From an uncultured Steroidobacter sp. (GTDB lineage Bacteria; Pseudomonadota; Gammaproteobacteria; Steroidobacterales; Steroidobacteraceae): a DNA stretch of 26,756 nt. The DNA is taken from positions 1 through 26,756 of the forward strand of contig CAMLEO010000070.1 in NCBI GenBank assembly GCA_946478975.1, written 5' to 3'. The position numbers were made by a program, and so were the translations under genes. Under the pieces are notes generated by a model. It searched no databases. It saw only the letters and a program-made list of their open reading frames with translations, and had not been told where the DNA came from. Positions within the stretch are counted from its first letter, which is position 1. Each line of letters opens with the position of its first letter. Below, one piece after another: positions 7,215 to 14,967 of this stretch.

Positions 7215-8579
7215 ATGGCTAAACCGAAGGAAATCTTCGTTTGCGAGCAATGCGGCAACGAGAGTCTGCAATGGCAGGGCCTGTGTCCCTCTTGTGGCGC
7301 CGCGGACACGCTCAAACGGATGAGTGTTAGCCGTAAACCGCTTCGGGGAATGCCTGAACGCCGGCCGCTGGCGGCCGGCACCGAGAAGCCGCGGCGGCTT
7401 TCCGAAGTCAGCGAGGCGAGCGAGCCGCGCATCGAGACTGGCCTGCAGGAGTTCGATCGCGTGCTGGGCGGCGGTCTGGTGTTGGGCTCGGTCACATTGC
7501 TCGGCGGCGATCCGGGCATCGGCAAGTCGACCATGCTGCTGCAGGCGGGCGATGCGCTGAGCCGCGCGACGTCGACGCTGTATGTCACGGGCGAAGAATC
7601 GTTGCAGCAGGTGAGCTTGCGTGCTCGCCGGCTCGGCGTCGTGAGCGACAGCTTGCAGCTGCTCGCCGAAACATCGGTCGAGACCATCCTCGAACATGCG
7701 CAGCAGTCGGGCGCGCGCGTGCTCGTGATCGACTCTATTCAAACCATGTTCGCGAACGATATCGACTCATCGCCAGGCTCGGCGACTCAAGTGCGCGAGT
7801 CGGCTGCGGCACTGGTGCGATTCGCGAAAGCATCGGGCGTGTCGGTGCTCATCATCGGTCACGTCACCAAGGAAGGCGTGATCGCCGGGCCGCGCATCCT
7901 CGAACATATGGTCGACACAGTCCTCTATTTTGAAAGCGATGCAGGTAGCCGCTTCCGCCTCGTACGCGCTGTAAAGAATCGCTTTGGCGCGGCCAATGAA
8001 GTCGGCGTGTTCGCCATGACCGAGCAGGGGCTGCGCGAAGTCAAAAATCCGTCCGCGATCTTTTTGTCACAACATCCGCAGCCGGTGCCGGGCAGTGCAG
8101 TGATGGTCGTGCGCGAGGGCAGCCGGCCGATGCTGGTCGAAGTGCAGTCGCTCACCGACGAAGCGCAAGGCATGAATCCCCGGCGTGTCGCCGTCGGTCT
8201 GGAAGCGAACCGCCTCGCGCTGCTGCTAGCGGTGTTACATCGACATGGCGGCGTTTCAACCTCGGGGCGCGACGTGTTTCTAAACGTCGTCGGCGGCGTG
8301 CGCATCTCCGAGACCGCAGCCGATTTGCCGGCTGTGCTCGCATCGGTGTCGAGCGTTCGCGACCAGCCGCTCGCGCAGCGCATGGTTTGTTTCGGTGAGC
8401 TGGGCCTCGCCGGCGAGGTGCGTCCGGTGCCGTACGGAGAAGAAAGATTGCGTGAGGCCGCGAAACACGGCTTCCAACGCGCGATCGTTCCCGAAGCAAA
8501 CAAACCTCGGCGCGAGATCGAAGGCCTGGAAGTGATCGGCGTCGAGCGCCTGGACCAGGCGCTACGCAGCGCCTTTTGA
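7215..8579 (+). CDS. radA: DNA repair protein RadA (Sms), branch-migration ATPase
   Basis: RadA acts with RecA in recombinational repair and drives branch migration of recombination intermediates. The 454 residues match the family. An N-terminal zinc finger has C10, C13, C24 and C27 (CEQC...CPSC). The RecA-like core has Walker A GDPGIGKST at 98-106, VIDSIQTM at 171-178, and the RadA-specific KNRFG motif at 254-258. The C-terminal part (about 270-454) is the Lon-protease-like domain, with LNVVGGVRI and RPVPYGEERL stretches. ATG at 7215 has no clear Shine-Dalgarno sequence. It is divergent from the kinase gene, sharing a 75-base intergenic region, and its 3' end overlaps the convergent CBS gene by 18 bases. 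Confidence 0.97.
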   Translation: MAKPKEIFVCEQCGNESLQWQGLCPSCGAADTLKRMSVSRKPLRGMPERRPLAAGTEKPRRLSEVSEASEPRIETGLQEFDRVLGGGLVLGSVTLLGGDPGIGKSTMLLQAGDALSRATSTLYVTGEESLQQVSLRARRLGVVSDSLQLLAETSVETILEHAQQSGARVLVIDSIQTMFANDIDSSPGSATQVRESAAALVRFAKASGVSVLIIGHVTKEGVIAGPRILEHMVDTVLYFESDAGSRFRLVRAVKNRFGAANEVGVFAMTEQGLREVKNPSAIFLSQHPQPVPGSAVMVVREGSRPMLVEVQSLTDEAQGMNPRRVAVGLEANRLALLLAVLHRHGGVSTSGRDVFLNVVGGVRISETAADLPAVLASVSSVRDQPLAQRMVCFGELGLAGEVRPVPYGEERLREAAKHGFQRAIVPEANKPRREIEGLEVIGVERLDQALRSAF

Positions 8580-9467
8580 CGCCATTTCCTCGACGCGCAA
8601 ACCGATCGGCCGCACGCGCGCGGTTTTGACCGTGTTGTCGGCGGTTTGCAGAATCTCGACCGACAGGTTGCCGAGTTTCAAGCCGGTGCCGGGCTGGGGA
8701 ATCGTTTCTAGATATTCGAGGATCAGGCCGTTCAGGGTGCGCGGCCCGTCGGTGGGCAGATCCCAGCCCAGCGTGCGATTCAACACTCGAATGCTGATTG
8801 CGCCGTTGATGACGAAGCTGCCGTCCGCTTCGCGATGAATGTCCTGGTGCAGAGCGCCTGGCGCGCTGGTGAAGTCGCCGACGATTTCTTCGAGGATGTC
8901 TTCGAGCGTCACCAGGCCGCGAATGTCGCCGTATTCATCGACGACCAGCGCGATGCGCCGGCGGTCGCGCTGGAAGTTCAGCAGTTGCGAGCTCAGCGTC
9001 GTGCCTTCCGGAACGAAATAACCTTCACGCTCGCGGGCCAGTTGTAACAACCGTTCACGCGACAGATCGCTGCGCGCCAGTGCGTGCGCGACCTTCTTCA
9101 TGTGCAGGATGCCGACGATGTTGTCGAGATTGTTCTCGCACACCGGCAGGCGCGTATGCGGCGTCGAGCGCAGCGTGTCGAGAATCGTGTCCCAATCGTC
9201 GCTGATGTCGATGCTCGCGATTTCGCTGCGAGGGATCATGATGTCGTCGACCTTGATCGTGTCCAGGTCGAGCAGCTTGTCGGTGAGGCGGCGGCGCGGG
9301 TTGTCCGGCGCCCATTGCGATTGTTCGTCACGTCGCGAGCGAGCAGCGGGCCGCGCCGATTTCTTGCCGAACCAGAAGCCAAGCAGCGCCGCGCCGACGG
9401 CGGTGAGCATCACCAGCAACACCACCCAGCCACCGACCACATTCCAGGTTTGTAATTCCGGCTCCAA
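8562..9467 (-). CDS. CBS/CorC-domain protein, a CorB/YfjD relative lacking the CNNM membrane domain
   Basis: 301 residues: one N-terminal membrane helix (13-34), a basic linker, then a CBS pair (about 70-200; VDDIMIPRSEIASIDI at 73-88, VDEYGDIRGLVTLEDILEE at 176-194) and a CorC_HlyC domain (about 205-292). The part from about residue 62 matches the C-terminal half of E. coli CorB/YfjD closely (DDWDTIL, FVPEGTTLSSQL, VGDFT). The roughly 180-residue CNNM (DUF21) domain of that protein is absent, replaced by a single anchor. In CNNM/CorB proteins the CBS pair binds nucleotide and gates Mg2+ transport; transport by this form alone is doubtful. The start is TTG, four bases after the ypjD stop; an in-frame GTG slightly downstream is an alternative. 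Confidence 0.85.
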   Translation of the reverse strand: MEPELQTWNVVGGWVVLLVMLTAVGAALLGFWFGKKSARPAARSRRDEQSQWAPDNPRRRLTDKLLDLDTIKVDDIMIPRSEIASIDISDDWDTILDTLRSTPHTRLPVCENNLDNIVGILHMKKVAHALARSDLSRERLLQLAREREGYFVPEGTTLSSQLLNFQRDRRRIALVVDEYGDIRGLVTLEDILEEIVGDFTSAPGALHQDIHREADGSFVINGAISIRVLNRTLGWDLPTDGPRTLNGLILEYLETIPQPGTGLKLGNLSVEILQTADNTVKTARVRPIGLRVEEMASKGAA

Positions 9468-9471
9468 GGCC

Positions 9472-10281
9472 CTAGCCCCAGTGGCGGCCCAGGATGGATT
9501 CGAGCACGATCTTGGAGCCGAAGTAGGCGAGCCCCAGCAGCGCGAAGCCGCTCAACGTCCAGTTCCTCGCGACGCGCCCGCGCCAGCCGAACCGCCAGCG
9601 CCCGAACAGCAGGATGCCGAACACCACCCACGCGAGACACGACAGCACCGTCTTGTGAATCAGGTGCTGCGCGAAGATGTCTCGCACGAAAATGAAACCG
9701 CTGAAGAGCGCGAGTGTGAGCACCGCGAAGCCGGCGCCGAGCGCTTGAAACGTTCCCGCTTCGAGCGCTTCCATCGACGGCAGGATGGTCAACATTCCCA
9801 ACGGACGACGGCTGCGCAGGCGCCGGTCGAGCAATGCCAGTGCGACCGCGAGCGCGACTGCAATTGTCAGCAGCGCATAGGCGAGGGTCGACAGCACGAT
9901 GTGCGCGGCAATTTCCCAGTTTTGCTGTTCGAGCGCGTAGCCGGTTTTTTCCTCGACCGTCATGGCCCCGACCACGCCGGCGATCGCCATGAGAATGGAG
10001 CTGATGCCGGCGAAGCGCGGCCGCAGCCAGGTGAGCACCAGCGCGATGCAGCCCGTCGGCCAGCCGATCAGCGATGCTGTCTCTGCGGCAGTGAACGCCA
10101 GCGTGGGTTTGCTGAAAACGCTCTGCCACAGCAGTACCGCGTGCAACACGATGGCGACGGCCCCCAGGCCTTGCCCGGCAATGCGCCGGCCGCGCGCGGC
10201 GTTTTCGTCGGCACGATACACGCTGGAGCCGAGCCAGGCGGCGCAGGCCAGGTAACAGGCGAGAACGACGATGGACAACAC
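9472..10281 (-). CDS. ypjD: YpjD/CcsA-like cytochrome c assembly-family inner membrane protein
   Basis: A 269-residue integral membrane protein with about eight hydrophobic helices. It aligns along its length with E. coli YpjD: AHIVLSTLAYALL (about 126-138), an LP-x-ME stretch, FSGF, HKTVLSCLAW, GWRGR and LAYFGSKIV near the end. The family belongs to the CcsA/CcmC haem-handling superfamily, and conserved His residues in the AHIVLS and IHKTVL helices are candidate haem ligands. The exact role of YpjD is not settled. The start is GTG. It is upstream of the CorB-like gene (four-base gap) and divergent from ffh; this ypjD/corB/ffh neighbourhood also exists in E. coli. Confidence 0.9.
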   Translation of the reverse strand: MLSIVVLACYLACAAWLGSSVYRADENAARGRRIAGQGLGAVAIVLHAVLLWQSVFSKPTLAFTAAETASLIGWPTGCIALVLTWLRPRFAGISSILMAIAGVVGAMTVEEKTGYALEQQNWEIAAHIVLSTLAYALLTIAVALAVALALLDRRLRSRRPLGMLTILPSMEALEAGTFQALGAGFAVLTLALFSGFIFVRDIFAQHLIHKTVLSCLAWVVFGILLFGRWRFGWRGRVARNWTLSGFALLGLAYFGSKIVLESILGRHWG

Positions 10282-10322
10282 TGAGGCGATGGGACTCAGA
10301 TAAGGATGACGCCCCTAGGATA

Positions 10323-10351
10323 GCGGATCGCCTAAACTAGGCGTTAACCGC
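10323..10351. promoter_or_regulatory. Inverted repeat in the divergent ypjD-ffh intergenic region
   Basis: cgccta-aac-taggcg (10329-10343) is a perfect 6-bp inverted repeat, with an outer pair gcgg/ccgc at 10323-10326 and 10348-10351. It lies in the 93-base region between the divergent starts. It may be an operator or a 5' leader hairpin of ffh. The remaining bases show no promoter with both boxes convincing. Confidence 0.35.
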
Positions 10352-10374
10352 TCTCATTTGACCGAGCTCACCGC

Positions 10375-11733
10375 ATGTTCGACAAACTGACTGAACGCCT
10401 GCAAGGCGTCATGGAAAGCCTGCGCGGTCGCGGGCGCCTCACCGACGAGAACATCGCCGACACGTTGCGCCAGGTGCGCATGGCGCTGCTGGAGGCGGAC
10501 GTGGCGCTGCCGGTGGTGAAGCAATTCATCGACGCCATCCGCGCCAAGGTCGTCGGCCAGGAATTCGACAAGAGCCTCACGCCGGGCCAGATGCTGGTGA
10601 AGCTCATCCACGATGAGCTGATCGCTTTGATGGGCGCGGGCGTGCGTCCGCTGAATTTGCGCGCGCAGCCGCCCGTCGTCGTGCTGCTCGCCGGCTTGCA
10701 GGGCGCGGGCAAGACCACTTCCGCGGGCAAGCTCGCCAAGTGGCTGAAAGAGAACGAGCGCAAGAAAGTGCTGCTCGCGAGTACCGACGTTTATCGTCCC
10801 GCGGCCATCCTGCAGCTGGAGCGGCTGGCCGGCCAGCTCGACATCGGCTTCTTTCCTTCGGATCCCAAGAAGTCGCCAGTGACATTGGCGCGGGAAGCGC
10901 TGGAGGAGGCGAAGCGCTCGTTGTACGACGTGCTGATCGTCGACACCGCCGGCCGCTTGCACGTCGATGAAGAAATGATGGTCGAGATCCGCGAGATCAG
11001 TGCCGCGGTGTCGCCGACCGAAACTTTGTTCGTCGTCGACAGCATGGCGGGTCAGGACGCGGTCAACGCCGCTCGCGCTTTCGGCGCGGCGCTCACATTA
11101 ACTGGCGTCGTGCTCACCAAGACGGACGGTGACGCGCGCGGCGGCGCCGCGTTGTCGGTGCGACAGATCACCGGCGCGCCGATCCTGTTCATGGGCACGG
11201 GCGAGAAGACCGAGGCGCTCGAATCGTTTCATGCCGAGCGCGTGGCCTCGCGCATTCTCGGCATGGGCGACGTGCTGTCGCTGGTCGAAAACGTCACCAA
11301 GAACGTCGATCGCGAGCAGGCCGAGAAGCTGGCCCGCAAGCTCAAGAAGGGTAAGGAATTCGACCTCGAAGACCTGCACGACCAGTTGCAGCAGGTCGAG
11401 AAGATGGGCGGCTTGAGCGCGCTCATGGACAAGCTGCCGGCGCAGCTCGCGGGCAAGGCGGCGGCCATGCCCCAGGGGCAGGAAAAGGAGATCAAGCGCC
11501 AGCTGGCAATGATCCGCTCCATGACCCCGGGCGAGCGGCGCTATCCCAAGACCATCGATGCTTCCCGCAAGCGCAGGATTGCCGCGGGCTCGGGCGTGCA
11601 TGTGTCAGAGATCAATAAGCTGCTGAAAAACCACATGCAAATGCAGAAGATGATGAAGTCGTTCACCAAGGGCGGCGGCCTGCGGCGGCTGATGAGCGCC
11701 TTCGGCGGCGGGGGATTCCCCCGACCTCAGTGA
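10375..11733 (+). CDS. ffh: Signal recognition particle GTPase Ffh (SRP54)
   Basis: Ffh binds signal sequences of nascent membrane proteins, together with 4.5S RNA, and docks with FtsY. The 452 residues fit the family. The N domain is about 1-90. The G domain has GLQGAGKTT at 107-115, DTAGRL at 190-195 and TKTDGDARGG at 248-257. The methionine-rich M domain runs from about 325 to the end, with the RNA-binding SGVHVSEINKLLK region and MQMQKMMKSF near the C-terminus. The ATG at 10375 has no obvious Shine-Dalgarno sequence. It is followed by an intrinsic terminator that overlaps the promoter of the rpsP operon. Confidence 0.98.
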   Translation: MFDKLTERLQGVMESLRGRGRLTDENIADTLRQVRMALLEADVALPVVKQFIDAIRAKVVGQEFDKSLTPGQMLVKLIHDELIALMGAGVRPLNLRAQPPVVVLLAGLQGAGKTTSAGKLAKWLKENERKKVLLASTDVYRPAAILQLERLAGQLDIGFFPSDPKKSPVTLAREALEEAKRSLYDVLIVDTAGRLHVDEEMMVEIREISAAVSPTETLFVVDSMAGQDAVNAARAFGAALTLTGVVLTKTDGDARGGAALSVRQITGAPILFMGTGEKTEALESFHAERVASRILGMGDVLSLVENVTKNVDREQAEKLARKLKKGKEFDLEDLHDQLQQVEKMGGLSALMDKLPAQLAGKAAAMPQGQEKEIKRQLAMIRSMTPGERRYPKTIDASRKRRIAAGSGVHVSEINKLLKNHMQMQKMMKSFTKGGGLRRLMSAFGGGGFPRPQ

Positions 11734-11741
11734 GGTCGTGC

Positions 11742-11769
11742 GCGGCTCTTTGAAAAGCCGCAGCTTTTT
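11742..11769 (+). terminator. Rho-independent terminator of ffh
   Basis: A GC-rich stem gcggct / agccgc (11742-11747 and 11756-11761) closes an 8-base loop and is followed by agc and five T residues (11765-11769), eight bases after the ffh stop. The arrangement is that of an intrinsic terminator. Its loop contains the -35 box of the next promoter. Confidence 0.72.
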
Positions 11770-11778
11770 GAGTATAGT
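11750..11778 (+). promoter_or_regulatory. Sigma-70-type promoter of the rpsP-rimM-trmD-rplS operon
   Basis: TTGAAA (11750-11755) and TATAGT (11773-11778) are separated by exactly 17 bp, each matching consensus at five of six positions. Predicted transcription start is near 11785, giving a leader of about 64 bases before rpsP. The -35 box lies in and beside the loop of the ffh terminator, and its T-run falls in the spacer. Confidence 0.75.
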
Positions 11779-11790
11779 TCGCGCCCTTTT

Positions 11791-11809
11791 CCGGGAGGGA
11801 CGCTCCCGG
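11791..11809 (+). promoter_or_regulatory. 5' leader hairpin of the rpsP operon
   Basis: A perfect 7-bp stem ccgggag / ctcccgg (11791-11797 and 11803-11809) with a 5-base loop lies almost at the predicted 5' end of the mRNA. It may stabilise the transcript or act in regulation. It is not followed directly by a T-run (a tttt occurs nine bases later at 11819-11822), so an attenuator is possible but not supported strongly. Confidence 0.5.
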
Positions 11810-11848
11810 CCGCCCGGCTTTTGTAAAGATTTTGAGGCTCAAGCAAGC

Positions 11849-12109
11849 ATGGTCACGATCCGGCTCACCCGTCGCGGGGCGAAGAAAACGCCCTTCTATC
11901 ACATCGTCGTCACGGACAGCCGGATGCGTCAGGGCGGCACGACCCTGGAACAGGTCGGCTTCTTCAACCCGATCCCGACCGGCAAGCAGCGCCGCCTGGA
12001 GCTGAAGCTGGATCGCGTGGATTACTGGGTGGGCAAGGGCGCCAAGCTCTCCGAGCGCGTCGCCGAGCTGACCAAGACTCACCGCAAGCAGCAGGCTGCC
12101 GCGGCTTGA
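11849..12109 (+). CDS. rpsP: 30S ribosomal protein S16
   Basis: 86 residues starting MVTIRLTRRGAKKTPFYHIV, the standard S16 N-terminus. S16 is a primary assembly protein for the 5' domain of 16S rRNA. The frame is open further upstream to a GTG at 11738, but that would begin inside the ffh terminator and add 37 residues unlike S16. The ATG at 11849 is preceded by a GAGG about 11 bases upstream and is the right start. It is the first gene of the canonical rpsP-rimM-trmD-rplS operon, and its stop overlaps the rimM start. Confidence 0.97.
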   Translation: MVTIRLTRRGAKKTPFYHIVVTDSRMRQGGTTLEQVGFFNPIPTGKQRRLELKLDRVDYWVGKGAKLSERVAELTKTHRKQQAAAA

Positions 12110-12630
12110 GTTCGGAACCTGGCACCCCCGACCGCTGGGTGGTGCTGGGGAAGATCGGTGCGGCGTTCGGCGTGCAGGGGTGGGTTCGCATCACCTCGTA
12201 CACCGATCCGCCCGATAACATTCTCGACTACGAAACCTGGTACCTGCGCCGGGCCGGGCAATGGCAGGTCGCCGAGATCGAAGACGGGCGGATGACCGCC
12301 AAGGGTGTGCAGGTCAAGCTGGCCGGCATCGACACTCCGGAAGAGGCGCGTTTACAGGTCGGCATTGAAATCGGTGTGCCGCGAAGCGAGCTGCCGCCGA
12401 CCGCGCCGGGCGAGTTCTACTGGAGCGATCTGGAAGGCCTGGACGCCGTCACGCCTGCGGGCGAGTCGCTCGGCAAAGTGGATCACTTCCGCACCACGCC
12501 GGGCGGCGATGTGGTGGTGATCCGAGGCGATCGGGAGCACTGGATCCCGTTCGTGAAGGACCGAATCGTCAAGGTCGATATGGATGCGAAGCGCATCGTG
12601 TTCGACTGGGGCGTGGACTGGCTGGATTGA
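12106..12630 (+). CDS. rimM: Ribosome maturation factor RimM
   Basis: RimM assists 30S assembly by binding S19 and the 3' major domain of 16S rRNA. The 174 residues are of normal length. The N-terminal barrel begins [19 protein letters not shown] (11-29) and the C-terminal PRC barrel includes [28 protein letters not shown] and the ending [10 protein letters not shown]. The start taken is TTG at 12106, overlapping the rpsP stop (TTGA). An in-frame GTG at 12139 is the alternative but would leave almost no residues before the conserved VLGK strand. Coupled translation with rpsP is likely. Confidence 0.95.
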   Translation: MSSEPGTPDRWVVLGKIGAAFGVQGWVRITSYTDPPDNILDYETWYLRRAGQWQVAEIEDGRMTAKGVQVKLAGIDTPEEARLQVGIEIGVPRSELPPTAPGEFYWSDLEGLDAVTPAGESLGKVDHFRTTPGGDVVVIRGDREHWIPFVKDRIVKVDMDAKRIVFDWGVDWLD

Positions 12631-12640
12631 TAGGCACTCG

Positions 12641-13396
12641 ATGCGCATCGAAGTGGTGACGCTGTTTCCGGAGTTCGTCGCCGAAGCGGTCCGAGTCGGT
12701 GTCCTGGGTCGCGCAATCGAGCGCGGCGCCGTGACAGTGAATGCGAGCACGCCGCGCGAATTCGCGACGGACGTGCACAAGACGGTCGATGACCGCCCGT
12801 ACGGCGGCGGGCCGGGAATGGTGTTGAAGATCGAGCCGACGCGCACCTCGATTCGTGCGGCGAAGGCGCGGTTGCCCGAAGGCAGTCGCAGCGTCTACCT
12901 GGCCGCCGATGGCGCGCCGCTGACGCAGGCGAAAGCGCGAGAGCTGTCGCAGTTGCCGGGCTTGATGTTGCTCGCCGGGCGCTACGAAGGCGTCGATGAG
13001 CGGCTGATCGAGTCGGAGATCGACGAGTGCATCTCGATCGGCGATTACGTGCTGTCGGGCGGTGAGCTGCCCGCGCTGGTGCTGATCGATGCGGTGGTGA
13101 GATTGCTGCCGGGAGTGCTCGGCGACGACGAGTCCGCTCAACAGGATTCGTTCGTGGCGGGCTTGCTCGACTGGCCGCATTACACGCGGCCGGAAGTCTT
13201 CGAGGGCAAGTCGGTGCCCGCGGTGCTGGTCGGCGGTAATCACGCGGCAATTCGCCGCTGGCGCGAGCAGCAGGCGTTGGGCCGTACCTGGCTGCGGCGG
13301 CCCGATTTGATTCAGAAGCTGCAGCTCAACGCTGAGCAGCAGCAGTTGTTGCAAGAATTTTTGGCGGAGCGCGCCGCGTCTTCGCCGCCGGTTTGA
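12641..13396 (+). CDS. trmD: tRNA (guanine-37-N1)-methyltransferase TrmD
   Basis: TrmD methylates G37 of tRNAs that read codons starting with C, U or A followed by GG-type anticodon contexts, preventing +1 frameshifting. From the ATG at 12641 the protein has 251 residues and begins [17 protein letters not shown]-family knot motifs are present: [33 protein letters not shown], and QQDSF with the expected catalytic Asp. The open frame extends back to 12584 but that part lies inside rimM and is not TrmD-like. The gap after rimM is ten bases, with an AGG upstream of the ATG. Confidence 0.97.
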   Translation: MRIEVVTLFPEFVAEAVRVGVLGRAIERGAVTVNASTPREFATDVHKTVDDRPYGGGPGMVLKIEPTRTSIRAAKARLPEGSRSVYLAADGAPLTQAKARELSQLPGLMLLAGRYEGVDERLIESEIDECISIGDYVLSGGELPALVLIDAVVRLLPGVLGDDESAQQDSFVAGLLDWPHYTRPEVFEGKSVPAVLVGGNHAAIRRWREQQALGRTWLRRPDLIQKLQLNAEQQQLLQEFLAERAASSPPV

Positions 13397-13401
13397 AAGG
13401 A
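13397..13401 (+). promoter_or_regulatory. Shine-Dalgarno sequence that decides the rplS start
   Basis: AAGGA lies eight bases before the ATG at 13410 and overlaps the other candidate ATG at 13401, for which no site exists at a usable distance. This supports 13410 as the rplS start. Confidence 0.7.
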
Positions 13402-13409
13402 TGGGTACC

Positions 13410-13751
13410 ATGAACATCATCGAAAAGCTCGAGAGCGAAGCGACCGACAAGCAGATTCCGGACTTCCAGCCCGGCGACACCGTCGTCGTGGAAGTGAAGG
13501 TGAAGGAAGGCGATCGCGAGCGCGCGCAGGCCTATGAAGGCGTCGTGATCGCGCGTCGCAATCGCGGCTTCAACTCGTCGTTCACGGTGCGCAAGATTTC
13601 TCACGGCGAAGGTGTGGAGCGCGTGTTCCAGACCTACAGCCCGTCGATCGGCAGCATCACAGTGAAGCGTCGCGGCAACGTCCGTCGCGCCAAGCTGTAC
13701 TACCTGCGCGATCTGACCGGCAAGGCCGCGCGCATCGAAGAAAAGGTCTAA
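13410..13751 (+). CDS. rplS: 50S ribosomal protein L19
   Basis: 113 residues beginning MNIIEKLE, colinear with E. coli L19 ([38 protein letters not shown]). L19 sits at the 30S-50S interface. An ATG nine bases upstream (13401) would add three residues (MGT) not seen in the family and lacks a ribosome-binding site, so 13410 is chosen. It is the last gene of the operon, 13 bases after trmD, and is followed by a strong hairpin. Confidence 0.97.
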   Translation: MNIIEKLESEATDKQIPDFQPGDTVVVEVKVKEGDRERAQAYEGVVIARRNRGFNSSFTVRKISHGEGVERVFQTYSPSIGSITVKRRGNVRRAKLYYLRDLTGKAARIEEKV

Positions 13752-13765
13752 CAACCTTTCAGACC

Positions 13766-13797
13766 GCGGCTGGCGTGTAGAGCTTCACGCCGGCCGC
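13766..13797 (+). terminator. Likely terminator of the rpsP operon
   Basis: A 12-bp stem gcggctggcgtg / cacgccggccgc, with one G-T pair and an 8-base loop, starts 15 bases after the rplS stop. Only ttt follows, so it is an atypical intrinsic terminator, but its strength and place at the operon end support the role. Confidence 0.55.
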
Positions 13798-13852
13798 CGT
13801 TTCCGCTCCTCCCGTCCGATGGGTACACTGCGTCTTCGTTCGAGGAGACTTC

Positions 13853-14959
13853 ATGCCCATCCGTTCAGCTTGCTGGCTGCTGCTCGGTCTTCTGGCCACG
13901 CACGCGTTCGCCAGTCCTGCCACCGATAAAGTCCTGGAAAACGTCCATCTGCCGCCGGGCTTCCAGCTGCAGGTGTTTGCGGACAACGTTCCTGCCGCGC
14001 GTTCGCTGGCTCTCGGTGCCCAGGGCACTTTATTCGTCGGCACTCGCGCCACCACCGTTTATTCCGTCAGCGGCAGTCCCGACACCGGCCTGAAGCCCGT
14101 CGTGCGCGTCGTCGGCGAGAAGCTGAACATGCCCAACGGCGTCGCATTCCGCGACGGCGCGTTGTACGTCGCCGAGGTCAATCGCATCCTGCGGTACGAC
14201 GCGATCGAGTCGTCACTGGATAAAGTGCCCGCGCCGAAAGTCGTGCGCGACGACTTCCCCCGCGATCGTCATCACGGCTGGAAGTACATCGCGTTCGGCC
14301 CCGACGGCAAGCTGTACGTGCCGATCGGCGCGCCCTGCAATGTTTGTAATGAGCCGAAGTACGCGAGCATCATGCGCATGAACGCGGACGGCTCGGGCCT
14401 GGAAGTGTTTGCTCGCGGCATTCGCAACACCGTCGGCTTCACCTGGCATCCGACCACCAAGGAGCTGTGGTTCACCGACAATGGCCGCGATTATCTCGGC
14501 GACGACGCGCCGCCCTGCGAGTTGAATGTGGCGCCGCGCGCCGGCCTGGACTTTGGTTTTCCCTACTGCCACGGCAAGGACATCAAAGATCCGGAGTTCG
14601 GCAAACTAGGTGATTGCAGCAAGAGCACGCCGCCGGTACAAACATTGGGAGCGCACGTGGCGCCGCTGGGGGTGAAGTTCTACACCGGCAGCGCGTTCCC
14701 CGAGAAATATCGCAACCAGGTGCTGATCGCCGAGCACGGCTCGTGGAATCGCAGCCAGAAGAACGGTTATCGCGTGACGCTGGTGCGGCTCGACGGGCAG
14801 AAGGCGGTGAGCTATGAGCCGTTCATCACCGGCTTCAACCGCGGCAACGACGTCTTCGGCCGCCCGGTCGACTTGGCTGTGCTCGACGACGGCTCGATGT
14901 TGATTTCGGACGATACGGCCGGCGCCATTTATCGTCTCACTTATTCCGGGACCACTTGA
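13853..14959 (+). CDS. Secreted PQQ-dependent sugar dehydrogenase / sorbosone dehydrogenase-family protein
   Basis: 368 residues with a Sec signal peptide (hydrophobic 7-19, likely cleavage after AFA at 20), so periplasmic. The mature part is a six-bladed propeller of the glucose/sorbosone dehydrogenase family: LPPGFQLQVFA, MPNGVAFRDGALYVAEVNRI, HHGWKYIAFGPDGKLYVPIGAPCNVC, RNTVGFTWHP, LWFTDNGRDYLGDD, AEHGSWNRS and GRPVDLAVLDDGSMLISDD. Members oxidise aldoses or sorbosone using PQQ; substrate here is unknown and some members are not proven enzymes. No PQQ synthesis genes are in the window. GAGGAG lies five bases before the ATG. A weak -10-like TACACT at 13824-13829 lacks a good -35. Its stop nearly touches sppA. 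Confidence 0.85.
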   Translation: MPIRSACWLLLGLLATHAFASPATDKVLENVHLPPGFQLQVFADNVPAARSLALGAQGTLFVGTRATTVYSVSGSPDTGLKPVVRVVGEKLNMPNGVAFRDGALYVAEVNRILRYDAIESSLDKVPAPKVVRDDFPRDRHHGWKYIAFGPDGKLYVPIGAPCNVCNEPKYASIMRMNADGSGLEVFARGIRNTVGFTWHPTTKELWFTDNGRDYLGDDAPPCELNVAPRAGLDFGFPYCHGKDIKDPEFGKLGDCSKSTPPVQTLGAHVAPLGVKFYTGSAFPEKYRNQVLIAEHGSWNRSQKNGYRVTLVRLDGQKAVSYEPFITGFNRGNDVFGRPVDLAVLDDGSMLISDDTAGAIYRLTYSGTT

Positions 14960-14967
14960 TCCTCATC

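Noticed and set aside
11738..11848. N-terminal extension of rpsP from a GTG at 11738
   Set aside because: It would start inside the ffh terminator and upstream of the predicted transcription start, and the added residues do not resemble S16.
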